Shown here piece by piece: positions 27,897-36,039 of a stretch of 64,000 nt of DNA; the stretch's first letter is position 1, and every line of letters begins with the position of its first letter. A program made the position numbers and the translations under genes. The stretch comes from Brevibacillus choshinensis (lineage in GTDB: Bacteria; Bacillota; Bacilli; Brevibacillales; Brevibacillaceae), in NCBI RefSeq assembly GCF_001420695.1, contig NZ_LJJB01000010.1, forward strand, positions 1,241,114-1,305,113. The letters are read 5' to 3'. The notes beneath the pieces were generated by a model that was given only the letters and a program-made list of their open reading frames with translations, was not told the origin of the DNA and ran no database searches.

Positions 27897-29165
27897 TTAT
27901 GCTCCTATATGGAGCTTTTCCAACCGTTGCTTGATCAGCTCTACAACACTGGCGCGCTTCAAATCAACATAGACGCTCGTATTCGCATCCGGTACTACGA
28001 TGATACCCAGCTGATGATGGTTCCCTGCATACACGGCACACTGCACGAATTTCAGCTCCCCACCGTGTGTGAGAACCTCCATTTTGCAAAATGCCGAGTT
28101 CGCCTGAAGCGCTGGGTAGAGATCTTCTTTGTTGCGCACATGGATTCCGTTCACCTTGACGATAATTTCGCCAGGTACGATTCCGATTTCTTCTGCCGGC
28201 GTGCCTGGTATGACTCCCATGACCTTGACTCCCCGCGAGGATTGAATAAAGTACGGGCTGCTCTGCCGCTCTTGGATCTGACTCTTGAAAAACAGCGCTT
28301 CATGTCCGAAGAGCGCAAACAGTGCCGCGATGATTAAAAGCGGCGGTACCAAAACGGCCAATAACGTCAATGCCAGCAGAATAATCGCATAGCCCGCCAG
28401 ATTCCTGGCGATTTGCGAAGACTTTTGCCTTGGTGTCATCGTTTGAGTCATATCAGAAAAACCCGTAACGGTCGGCAAAAGCATCAGACCAAACGTCGAA
28501 GCCTCCGGGGAAAAGAAGGGCCAGCCAGGGTAAAACGATCCACTCAAAGCCCCGTTATCCAGTTGGACAAACATGACGAGTGGTGTCAGCCAGAAAGAAT
28601 GCAGCAGGTACGCGCCTACGATTCTCCCTCGTTTCCCTTCCACGAACAGTGGCGATGCGTCCCTGCCACCATTCCAGCGAACGAGCATGGCTTCCATCAG
28701 GTGCATGATCGCCACCAGCGCCAGAAGCGGCAATGGTTTGGCATGCCCAATCATTTCCCACACAGGTCCGATTCCAGGAACGGAGCCCCAGGTGGGAATC
28801 AGCTGAGCGATGCCATTCAGGATCGTCAACAAAGCTGCTGCATAGGCAAAGCAGAGAAATCGTAAACGGATGAGCGCCATTAAGATCGCCAATCCCCATA
28901 ATAACCACAAATCCTGTACTTGTACCACGACACCGAGAGCACCTGCGAGCAGCGAAATCAGCAAGCCCGCTGTCACTCCCATTCCTACCGATCGTATTGT
29001 CTGGAGCAGCGGCGATTGGATGCGCACAGCGAACAGTTGCCTTTCCAGATTCATCTGCCGTCGATAGTGCAGATAAATGAAGAAAAGGAAGAGATAAAGA
29101 ATCGGATTGAGAAAAATCCCAGCAAGTCCGTATGCAATAGAGAGCATGTCTGCCTGTATCGCCAA
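27897..29165 (-). CDS. minJ: PDZ-domain membrane protein, MinJ-like division-site topology factor
   Basis: A 422-residue protein with about seven or eight membrane segments (residues ~5-290) and a C-terminal PDZ domain (about 315-405: GVKVMGVIPGTPAEEIGIVPGEIIVKVNG). B. subtilis MinJ (YvjD, 397 residues) has the same plan; it bridges DivIVA and MinD so that division is kept from the poles. The gene follows ctpB here, and in B. subtilis minJ is likewise near ctpB and ftsEX. A terminator (29190-29220) separates it from ctpB. The name rests on design and position. Confidence 0.8.
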   Translation of the reverse strand: MAIQADMLSIAYGLAGIFLNPILYLFLFFIYLHYRRQMNLERQLFAVRIQSPLLQTIRSVGMGVTAGLLISLLAGALGVVVQVQDLWLLWGLAILMALIRLRFLCFAYAAALLTILNGIAQLIPTWGSVPGIGPVWEMIGHAKPLPLLALVAIMHLMEAMLVRWNGGRDASPLFVEGKRGRIVGAYLLHSFWLTPLVMFVQLDNGALSGSFYPGWPFFSPEASTFGLMLLPTVTGFSDMTQTMTPRQKSSQIARNLAGYAIILLALTLLAVLVPPLLIIAALFALFGHEALFFKSQIQERQSSPYFIQSSRGVKVMGVIPGTPAEEIGIVPGEIIVKVNGIHVRNKEDLYPALQANSAFCKMEVLTHGGELKFVQCAVYAGNHHQLGIIVVPDANTSVYVDLKRASVVELIKQRLEKLHIGA

Positions 29166-29189
29166 TTACCTCACCTCAAAAGGAAAAAA

Positions 29190-29220
29190 GAAAAACCACG
29201 GTATTCGATTTACCGTGGTT
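29190..29220 (-). terminator. Terminator of ctpB
   Basis: Perfect stem AACCACGGTA / TACCGTGGTT with a seven-base loop, followed on the minus strand by TTTCTTTTTT. Confidence 0.88.
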
Positions 29221-29267
29221 AACCATTTCTACGAATGTCAGGGAATTCCCTGCCTCCGAGATGTGGA

Positions 29268-30743
29268 TTATTTTGGTTGTTTGCTGACGACCTCGATCGC
29301 TTTTTGCAATTGCAGGTCGTTTTCCGGTTTCCGCATCGTTTCCCGCAAGCTGTCTTCCAGCTGGGTCCGTGTCGCTGCGTCTACCTTACCCGTCACCGGC
29401 AATTTGTGCGCGGTCTGGAACTGTTTCACCGACTGCTCTGTCTTCTCATCAAAGTATCCGTCATCCCGACCAGGGGACAAGTTCAAGCCTGTGAGAATCA
29501 GCTGCAAGTTCTTCACGTCGTTTCCTGCCATATCACGAGCCAAATCCTTATCGGCAGGAAGCTGTGTAGCATTAAAGTAAGCCGGTTGCGCTACTTTGTA
29601 ATCAGGTTCGATTCCTTTTTTGTGAATCCATTCGCCCTTCGGAGTCAGCCATTTTGCAATGGTGAGCTTCAACTGGCTCTTGTCTGTCATTTCCATGGTG
29701 CTTTGGACGGTACCTTTCCCAAAGCTCTTCTCGCCGACCAGCTTGTAGTTACCACTATCGCGCAGGGCGCCTGCCAAAATTTCCGAGGCGCTGGCGCTAC
29801 CGCCGTTGATCAAGAGACTGATCGGGTATGGTTTGGCTGCATCTGTCGTCGAACGATATTCTTCTTTCTGTTGACCGTGTGCACCGTATTCGATTTGGAC
29901 GATCAGGCCCTTTTTCGGAACGAGCACCTCACCGATTTCTTTGACAGCCAGCAAATAGCCGCCTGGGTTGCCGCGCACATCGATGACCAATCCACCGATG
30001 CCTTTTTTCTCAAGGCTGGCCAATTGCTCTTTGAAATGCTTGGCTGTATCCGTAGAAAATTGGGTAATAGCAATTACACCGACTTTTACACCGTTCTTAT
30101 CAATCACTTGACTATTCACGGTTTCGATCGGGATATCATCACGCACGCAGACGATGTTCAGCGGTTCCGCTACACCTGCACGGACGACTTTCAATACTGC
30201 TTTCGTTCCTTTAGGCCCACGAATTTTCGTTACTGCCTCATGCAAGTCAAGCCCTTCCAGGGATTCACCGTTTACACTGATGATCTGGTCATTCGGGCGC
30301 AATCCTGCACGTTCAGCAGGTGAGTCCTTGAATGGAGAAACGACGGTTACCCGTCCGTTTTGCAACGTTACTTCCGTCCCAATCCCTTGGAACGTCGAGT
30401 GCAAAGTAGAAGTGAATTCTTCAGCAGATTTTGGGTCCATGTAATCACTGTATGGATCCTCCAGTGAACCCACCATGCCCCCAATCGCTCCTTCTACCAA
30501 CTGGTCCGCGGTGACATTTTGGATGTAATCTTTCTTGATTGCTGAAAAAGCCTCGTACAGCTTCTTGAACTCTTGGGGATACTCGGATTTACCGCTGAAC
30601 ATGGTACTGCTTGATGCAGTGAGTGCCCCACTTTGATTCGCGTTGGCATTTGCCGATGTTTTCATCATGGACATGGTCAAAAAGCTGCTGGCCACCATCG
30701 AGACGAGTACAAGCGCAAATACGTTACGTCCTTTCCATTTCAC
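29268..30743 (-). CDS. ctpB: C-terminal processing serine protease (S41) with PDZ and peptidoglycan-binding domains
   Basis: A secreted or membrane-tethered S41 protease of 491 residues. Order: N-terminal membrane anchor (FALVLVSMVASSFLTMSM), PDZ domain (~95-180, PFKDSPAERAGLRPNDQIISVNGESL), S41 core with GGLVIDVRGNPGGYL, catalytic Ser in INGGSASASEILAGAL and Lys in GEKSFGKGTVQS, then a C-terminal peptidoglycan-binding module (LNLSPGRDDGYFDEKTEQSVKQFQ). B. subtilis CtpB cleaves SpoIVFA to trigger sigma-K activation and lies in the same neighbourhood. The start is a GTG (VKWKGRN) behind GGTGACG. It follows the M23 gene by 89 bases. Confidence 0.93.
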   Translation of the reverse strand: MKWKGRNVFALVLVSMVASSFLTMSMMKTSANANANQSGALTASSSTMFSGKSEYPQEFKKLYEAFSAIKKDYIQNVTADQLVEGAIGGMVGSLEDPYSDYMDPKSAEEFTSTLHSTFQGIGTEVTLQNGRVTVVSPFKDSPAERAGLRPNDQIISVNGESLEGLDLHEAVTKIRGPKGTKAVLKVVRAGVAEPLNIVCVRDDIPIETVNSQVIDKNGVKVGVIAITQFSTDTAKHFKEQLASLEKKGIGGLVIDVRGNPGGYLLAVKEIGEVLVPKKGLIVQIEYGAHGQQKEEYRSTTDAAKPYPISLLINGGSASASEILAGALRDSGNYKLVGEKSFGKGTVQSTMEMTDKSQLKLTIAKWLTPKGEWIHKKGIEPDYKVAQPAYFNATQLPADKDLARDMAGNDVKNLQLILTGLNLSPGRDDGYFDEKTEQSVKQFQTAHKLPVTGKVDAATRTQLEDSLRETMRKPENDLQLQKAIEVVSKQPK

Positions 30744-30832
30744 TTCGCGTCACCATCCTTTGTGCTACCGGCAAAAAGATATGCTGCTAGTGTATGCCAA
30801 TTCCGCTAGCGATATTTGTCAGGCCGGACCAC

Positions 30833-32032
30833 CTACTTGAGATACGGCATCGGGTTGACAGCAACGTCGTTTTTGTAAACGGTAAAGTGTACGTGATTAC
30901 CCGTAGAACGACCAGTAGAACCAACCTCAGCAATCTTTTGCCCTCTCGCTACTGATTGTCCCACAGAAACCTTAATTCCGCCCTCCCTAATATGTCCATA
31001 GAGAGTGGTAATTTCTGAGTTGTGCTTGATCATGACTGTATTACCGAAGCCATTCGAATAGCCTGCAAAGATGACTACCCCTGCTGCCGCCGCCATAATC
31101 GTGGTACCTTTTGGCGCTGCCATATCTACACCATTATGCCCAGCTGAACGACCGGTAAACGGGTCAGAGCGCATTCCAAACCCTGAAGTGAAACGGAAAC
31201 TTCCGTCGGCAACTGGCAGACCCAGTTTACCACCTTTATAGCCACTGGAGCTAGTACTCATCGCACGCACACGCTCTGCGTACTTGGCCGACTCCTGTTT
31301 GGTCAAAGCCAACAGTTGCTGTCCGTATTGCTCCAAATCTTCTTCGAGCGCATCTTCTTTTTTCTTCAATTCCGCTTTTACCACCAGACTTTGCTTGTAC
31401 TGCTTGTCCAATTCGGCTTTGAGACCTTCTGCTTGGTCAAACATGTCGACGAACACTGTCAGCTGATGATCAATTTCTTTCTTTTTCGTTTCAATCGTTT
31501 CCTTATCCCGCATGTTATCTTCCAGAATTCGCGTATCCTGTTCCAGAATCAATTGCAGGCCTTCCATACGAGTGAGAAAATCACCGAAATCCGACGAGCC
31601 GAGCAGTACGTCCAGATAGGAGACGTTTCCGCGCTCATACATGGATTTCACACGTGTTTTCAAAAGAGTTTCCCGCTTGGCCACGCGATCTTTGGCTTCA
31701 TCCAGCTTGTCCTGCGCCTCGGCTGCCTTTTCCTTGGTATCATCCATTTGCTTTTCGAGCTTGTCCAATTTTCTCTGCGTCTCGTTTCGACGCAAATCGA
31801 TCTGCATTAGCTCGGTTTGCAGGTCTTTCTGCTCTTTCTGCACGGCGTTGATCTTTGCCTCGACCTGTTTCACCTGCTGTTGTTGACTCTTTTTCTTGTT
31901 TTGAATCTCTTTCAGTTCCCGATTGATTTTATCTAGAGATGCTTTGCTTGCTGCCCAGCTCACATTCGTCGGGATTGCAGATCCGGCCACCAGACCGGTT
32001 ATCAAGAGTGCTAGTATAATCTTCTTCCTCAT
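30833..32032 (-). CDS. Coiled-coil M23 murein hydrolase / hydrolase activator (EnvC/PcsB-like)
   Basis: A 399-residue secreted protein: signal peptide (MRKKIILALLITGLVAGSA), a long coiled coil (~30-260, rich in Lys, Gln and Glu), and a C-terminal M23/LytM domain (~280-395) with the zinc ligands in RSAGHNGVDMAAPKG and STGNHVHFTVY. The ligands look intact, so it may be an active endopeptidase. Coiled coil plus hydrolase next to ftsEX is the EnvC (E. coli), PcsB (Streptococcus) and CwlO (B. subtilis) arrangement, where FtsX drives the hydrolase across the membrane. The open frame extends 67 codons upstream into ftsX; I start at the ATG with GGGAGGAG before it. Confidence 0.93.
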   Translation of the reverse strand: MRKKIILALLITGLVAGSAIPTNVSWAASKASLDKINRELKEIQNKKKSQQQQVKQVEAKINAVQKEQKDLQTELMQIDLRRNETQRKLDKLEKQMDDTKEKAAEAQDKLDEAKDRVAKRETLLKTRVKSMYERGNVSYLDVLLGSSDFGDFLTRMEGLQLILEQDTRILEDNMRDKETIETKKKEIDHQLTVFVDMFDQAEGLKAELDKQYKQSLVVKAELKKKEDALEEDLEQYGQQLLALTKQESAKYAERVRAMSTSSSGYKGGKLGLPVADGSFRFTSGFGMRSDPFTGRSAGHNGVDMAAPKGTTIMAAAAGVVIFAGYSNGFGNTVMIKHNSEITTLYGHIREGGIKVSVGQSVARGQKIAEVGSTGRSTGNHVHFTVYKNDVAVNPMPYLK

Positions 32033-32057
32033 GATACTCCTCCCATATTCTCGTGTA

Positions 32058-32954
32058 TTAAACCCGCAAGAAACGGCGGACAGACACCAAGCTTCCCCAG
32101 ATGCCAATAAACGCGCCAATCGCAAGCAAAGCGAGTGCCACTTGATAAACCAGCGGGAACAGTGGCAACAATTTGAACAGTTGGGCAGCCTCAAAGCTCG
32201 ACTGAATCCCATCCAACAGATAGTAGTAGCCAATGGCCAGCATCGCAGTAGGGATCAATGCACCGAGAATCCCCATCAGCAACCCTTCTACAAAGAACGG
32301 CCAGCGAATAAACCAGTTCGTGGCGCCAACCAGCTTCATGATCTCAATCTCACGTCGTCGTGCCACAATCGTCAGCTTGATCGTATTTGCGATCAGGAAC
32401 ATCGCGGTAAAGCCCAGCCCGATAATAAAGGCAATCCCGACATTGCGGACTGCACCTGTCCAAGCAAACAGCTTTTCAACGGTTCCTTCTCCATAGTTAA
32501 GGTTTTTCACGTACTGTAATTTCTTAATCTGTGCTGCGACTACAGATGTGTCCTGCGGTTCTTTGGTCTTGACTACAAAGGTGTCTGGCAAAGGATTGTC
32601 CTTTTCCAGTCCCTCAAACAAGTACGCCTTTTCCCCGAGGCTCTCCTTAAACTGCTTGAGTCCCTCGTCTTTCGGGATAAACGTCACCGTGTCCACTTTC
32701 GGGATTGTCTTGATATTTTGCTCGACTTGGGTAACGTTTTCTTTGGTAGCCAACACATCGAGGAATACGCGGATTTCCACTTGCTTTTCCACCGATTGAG
32801 CAAAGTAGTTGACGTTCATCGCCAGGACGAGGAAAACCCCTAGAATGAAAAGAGTAATGGCAACGGCACTGATTGAAGCGAACGACATCCAGCCGTTCCG
32901 CCCGAGGTTTTTGACCCCTTCTCGGACGTGGCGCCCTAGCGTTCTAATCTTCAT
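32058..32954 (-). CDS. ftsX: Cell division ABC transporter permease FtsX
   Basis: A 298-residue four-helix permease with a large extracellular loop between helices 1 and 2. The N-terminal part has SFASISAVAITLFILGVFLVL; the loop covers ~45-165; the ABC-permease core has FIIGLGFTAMFLIANTIKLTIVARRREIEIMKLVGA. With FtsE it forms a mechanotransmitter that switches wall hydrolases rather than a classic transporter. I take the ATG at 32954 (MKIRTLGRH); the reading 18 codons longer lies inside ftsE. It overlaps ftsE by 11 bases. Confidence 0.96.
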   Translation of the reverse strand: MKIRTLGRHVREGVKNLGRNGWMSFASISAVAITLFILGVFLVLAMNVNYFAQSVEKQVEIRVFLDVLATKENVTQVEQNIKTIPKVDTVTFIPKDEGLKQFKESLGEKAYLFEGLEKDNPLPDTFVVKTKEPQDTSVVAAQIKKLQYVKNLNYGEGTVEKLFAWTGAVRNVGIAFIIGLGFTAMFLIANTIKLTIVARRREIEIMKLVGATNWFIRWPFFVEGLLMGILGALIPTAMLAIGYYYLLDGIQSSFEAAQLFKLLPLFPLVYQVALALLAIGAFIGIWGSLVSVRRFLRV

Positions 32955-33630
32955 AACCGTATTCCCCTCTCTGCTCGTCACGGGCGATTTGCCCCGCTTC
33001 AATCGCAATGACCCGCTTTCTCATGGTGTTTACAATTTCTCGGTTGTGCGTCGCCATCACGACAGTCGTCCCTCGCTGATTGATTTCCTCAAACAGCTTC
33101 ATGATCTCCCAGGATGTCTCCGGGTCGAGGTTACCAGTCGGTTCGTCCGCGATGATGATTCCAGGGCTGTTGACCAGTGCACGCGCCAAAGCCACACGTT
33201 GCTGTTCACCGCCTGAGAGCTCATTCGGCAGCATTTTTGCCTTGTGCTTCAGCTTCACTAGGCCCAGCACATCCATCACGCGCGGTTTGATTTGCTTTGG
33301 ATTGCTCTCGATCACTTCCATGGCAAATGCCACATTTTCGAATACCGTGAGCGTCGGCAACAGTTTGAAATCTTGGAATACAACGCCGATACTGCGGCGC
33401 ACCAAGGGAATTTGTCGCTCCTTGATTCGGCTTACGTTGAAACCGCCCAGAAAGATCTGGCCCTTGGACGGCTTCTCTTCACGGTACATCAACTTAATAA
33501 ACGTGGATTTCCCTGCACCGCTGGGACCCACGACATACACGAATTCGCCTTTTTCAATTCGAATGTTTACACCCTTCAACGCACTCGTGCCGTTGGGGTA
33601 CGTTTTCCATACATCAAACATCTCGATCAA
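32944..33630 (-). CDS. ftsE: Cell division ATP-binding protein FtsE
   Basis: ABC ATPase of 228 residues: Walker A VVGPSGAGKSTFIKLMY, Q loop FQDFKLLPTLTV, signature NELSGGEQQRVALARAL, Walker B GIIIADEPTGNLDPET, H loop MATHNREIV. I prefer the TTG at 33630 (MIEMFDVWKTYPNG), which gives the same length and N terminus as B. subtilis FtsE; a longer reading from ATG 33660 has no well-spaced ribosome site. FtsE powers FtsX and so times peptidoglycan cutting in elongation and division. Confidence 0.93.
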   Translation of the reverse strand: MIEMFDVWKTYPNGTSALKGVNIRIEKGEFVYVVGPSGAGKSTFIKLMYREEKPSKGQIFLGGFNVSRIKERQIPLVRRSIGVVFQDFKLLPTLTVFENVAFAMEVIESNPKQIKPRVMDVLGLVKLKHKAKMLPNELSGGEQQRVALARALVNSPGIIIADEPTGNLDPETSWEIMKLFEEINQRGTTVVMATHNREIVNTMRKRVIAIEAGQIARDEQRGEYGYED

Positions 33631-33768
33631 GCCAATCACATCCCACATTGTCAGATCCATCTATATCTCTTGATCCTTATTTAATCGACAAAAAGCCCCT
33701 ATCCCTCTACCCGACTATTTTTCGAAAAACGGTAATCGACAAAAATAGCGGGATTTCCCATCCTAACT

Positions 33769-33774
33769 ATTATA
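33769..33774 (-). promoter_or_regulatory. Extended -10 promoter of the ftsE operon
   Basis: Minus strand TGGTATAAT. The leader to ftsE is about 130 bases and holds two copies of TAATCGACAAAAA (plus-strand sense) at about 33682 and 33733, with no clear terminator. Confidence 0.5.
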
Positions 33775-33952
33775 CCACCCTGTTTCGCTGATGGAATCCA
33801 CTAAATCTCTCATTTCTTGTCGAAACAGCTTCTCTTTCGCTTTCTTCCGACATGTTTTTATCCAAAGTGACCGCCAGCACATCCGCGGCTAGCTTACATT
33901 CATGCGGTTGGCTACAATAGTAAAGAATGATTTTTGGAAAGGGGCATGAACG

Positions 33953-35110
33953 ATGAATAACTTTGTTTACCATAATCCTACGGAACTAATTTTCGGTAAG
34001 GGACAGCTGTCCCAATTGCATGACAAGGCGAAACAACTTGGTTCCACAGTCCTGATGGTATACGGTGGCGGTAGCATCAAGCGTTCAGGCCTGTACGACA
34101 ACGTAATGTCTCTGTTGCAGGAAGCAGGTTGCCGAGTGCTCGAGCTAGCTGGCGTAGAGCCCAACCCGCGTCTTAGCACCGTTAAAAAAGGGATTGAGAT
34201 AAGCAGACAAGAAGGCGTCGACTGGATTCTCGCAGTTGGTGGCGGAAGTGTCATCGATGCAGCCAAAGCGGTGGCTGTCGGAGTGCCGTACGAAGGGGAC
34301 GTGTGGGATTTTTATTCACGCAAAGCGACTCCAGCAGCTGCTCTGCCACTTGGCACGGTTCTGACCTTGGCAGCTACTGGCTCTGAAATGAATAGAGGCA
34401 GCGTGGTAACCAACTGGGAAACGCAAGAAAAGCACGGAGGTACCACGACCTTCCCCACTTTCTCCATCCTCGATCCAGAGAACACGTTCAGCGTCCCGCG
34501 TGATCAGACGATTTACGGCATTAGCGACATCATGTCGCACGTGTTTGAACAATACTTTAGCCATACACCAGAAATTCCGCTGCAGACCCGCTTTGCAGAA
34601 TCCATCTTGAAGACCGTGATTGAAAACGCAGAGCGAGTTCTTGCCAATCCGGAAGATTACGACGCACGTGCGAATATCCTCTATTCCGGTACGATGGCAT
34701 TGAACGGTACCCTCCCTGTCGGTGTTGAAACAGACTGGGCTACCCATTCGATCGAGCACGCAGTAAGTGCAGTGTACGACATCCCGCATGGCGGAGGACT
34801 TGCGATCATCTTCCCGAAATGGATGCGCTACGTATACCGCGAAAATGTGTCTCGCTTTGTTCGTTTTGCAGTCGAAGTGTGGAATGTAGATCCAGCTGGC
34901 AAAACAGACGATGAAGTAGCCTTGGAAGGAATCGCAGCTACCGAAGCGTTCTTTGCTCGTATCGGAGCCCCTACCCGTCTGGCAGACTATCAAATCAATG
35001 ACGAGCATCTGCAAGTCATGGCAGAAAAAGCAACGCCATTCGGACCGATCGGTAACTTCAAAAAGCTCACTAGCGAAGATGTTGCTCAAATCCTCCGAAT
35101 GTCGCTGTAA
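33953..35110 (+). CDS. Iron-containing alcohol dehydrogenase (butanol dehydrogenase type, YugJ-like)
   Basis: A group III NAD(P)-dependent dehydrogenase of 385 residues. The NAD-binding half has [14 protein letters not shown] and [17 protein letters not shown]; the metal-binding half has the conserved His in [29 protein letters not shown]. It best fits the BdhA/YugJ group that reduces aldehydes to primary alcohols; the real substrate is not shown. AAAGGGG precedes the ATG and a strong terminator follows. Nearest relative by memory is B. subtilis YugJ/YugK. Confidence 0.93.
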   Translation: MNNFVYHNPTELIFGKGQLSQLHDKAKQLGSTVLMVYGGGSIKRSGLYDNVMSLLQEAGCRVLELAGVEPNPRLSTVKKGIEISRQEGVDWILAVGGGSVIDAAKAVAVGVPYEGDVWDFYSRKATPAAALPLGTVLTLAATGSEMNRGSVVTNWETQEKHGGTTTFPTFSILDPENTFSVPRDQTIYGISDIMSHVFEQYFSHTPEIPLQTRFAESILKTVIENAERVLANPEDYDARANILYSGTMALNGTLPVGVETDWATHSIEHAVSAVYDIPHGGGLAIIFPKWMRYVYRENVSRFVRFAVEVWNVDPAGKTDDEVALEGIAATEAFFARIGAPTRLADYQINDEHLQVMAEKATPFGPIGNFKKLTSEDVAQILRMSL

Positions 35111-35129
35111 GCTCGCTGAATTAAGTAAT

Positions 35130-35157
35130 ACGCGAAAATGCATTCGCGTCTTTTTTC
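35130..35157 (+). terminator. Terminator of the alcohol dehydrogenase gene
   Basis: Stem ACGCGAA / TTCGCGT with a six-base loop, then CTTTTTT on the plus strand, 20 bases after the stop codon. Confidence 0.88.
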
Positions 35158-35637
35158 CCATTAGATCAGACTGTAGTGGAGGAGAGGAAAAAGGGGAAAA
35201 CGCTCCAGCTTCATAGGAACACTCATTTGGGGTCATCCCTGTCCGGCTACATGTAAAAAACGAAACCGCGTCCAAAGCAGTCGTCTCGGGGAGCTTATCA
35301 GAGGTGGACGCTTAAAGGCGTGTTTCGTTTTTTCCATTGCGCCTTGGTTGGTGTTCCAAAGATCTTCCGCTTATTCCCCCTTTTTCCTCGGCCAGCTTTG
35401 GATCTTCCACGTGCCTTTTCTTGGGAGCTTTCCACGATGTTTATTTGAGGGAAACCCTTCGCGGGACAATGCCTAAGAAGAAGAACGAAAGCTTGGTTCT
35501 CCTTATTCAATTGCTCTCTTGACATGCCGAACAGACATAATTGACGACTTCGTTCTTCTCATGATTCACCCATGTCCTTCGAAGCGCAACGATTGGGAAA
35601 TTAAGCTTTTGATCCTTTGAACTTCTTATACCAGGTA

Positions 35638-35833
35638 GCTAGAAACCACAACAGCTCGCAGGAGAAGCAGGTTTCCAGGCGGAGCGGCTACTACTTTACC
35701 GCTTTCCCGTGAATCGTTGTGCAGCGGACAGTCTTTACTCCTTTGCTGGGTGAAACTGGGCCCCGCCGAACGCGAGCGATAGCTTGTGTTCGGTGGGTAA
35801 AGACCGGAGCGAAGATCTGAAACCTGCTTCTCC
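35638..35833. repeat. Dispersed repeat with inverted arms, copy B (long form)
   Basis: The first 50 bases (35638-35687) equal 27737-27786 exactly. Here the arms are a perfect 15-base inverted repeat, GGAGAAGCAGGTTTC (35661) and GAAACCTGCTTCTCC (35819), 143 bases apart instead of 16. The interior holds further pairs: GTCTTTAC / GTAAAGAC, and CGCCGAACGC / GTGTTCGGTG. Copy A looks like the same element with its centre missing. Confidence 0.85.
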
Positions 35834-35874
35834 CACCACCATAGCACGTAAAAAAAATGATAAAATTCCTATCT

Positions 35875-35931
35875 TGTAAGAAAACCACTATCGAGGCATG
35901 TTCACAGGGGAGCGACCGCGCTTTGGCGGAA
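35875..35931. repeat. 57-base dispersed repeat, copy 1
   Basis: Aligns without gaps to 55353-55409 with about 43 of 57 bases the same. Both begin TGTAAGAAAACC, share TATCGAG and GCGACCGCG, and end in GCGGAA, with a small CCGC / GCGG hairpin. ATTCCTATCT just before it is also seen near 41010. Confidence 0.75.
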
Positions 35932-35990
35932 TGTTGTTCTTGCTGAATCTGGTAGATAGGCTTAGAAGTTTTATACTTTCTGATTCAGTA

Positions 35991-36028
35991 AAAAAGCCGA
36001 GCTCCATTTTTCAGGAGTTCGGCTTTTT
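35991..36028 (-). terminator. Terminator of the M20-yfcC operon
   Basis: Stem AAAAAGCCGA(g)CTCC / GGAG(t)TCGGCTTTTT with a short loop; followed by T on the minus strand, just past the yfcC stop. Confidence 0.88.
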
Positions 36029-36039
36029 CGCATGAATTC

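Larger units (their letters stand above)
35111..36039. other. 0.9-kb non-coding region with terminator, dispersed repeats and nested hairpins
   Basis: No gene here convinces me. In order it holds: the dehydrogenase terminator (35130-35157); a repeat block shared with 27647-27668 (35201-35222); a long hairpin, AAAAAACGAAAC at 35255 facing GTTTCGTTTTTT at 35322, with a second stem GCGTCCA / TGGACGC inside; a low-complexity minus-strand frame of 75 codons (35298-35525, very basic, no ribosome site); repeat copy B (35638-35833); a 57-base repeat (35875-35931); CTGAATC / GATTCAG (35943-35988); and the yfcC terminator. Confidence 0.75.

Noticed and set aside
29235-30323. 362-codon plus-strand frame opposite ctpB
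   Set aside because: Antisense shadow of an S41 protease with intact motifs.
34316-35275. 319-codon minus-strand frame opposite the alcohol dehydrogenase
   Set aside because: Antisense shadow of a well-defined enzyme; product is Cys/His/Phe-rich without family motifs.
35298-35525. Minus-strand open frame of 75 codons in the 35-kb intergenic region
   Set aside because: Very basic, low-complexity product with no ribosome site, and its end lies inside a nested hairpin; more likely non-coding repeat sequence.
35661-35833. Copy B of the inverted repeat as a complete insertion sequence
   Set aside because: Too short for a transposase and no transposase frame inside; at most a small non-autonomous element.
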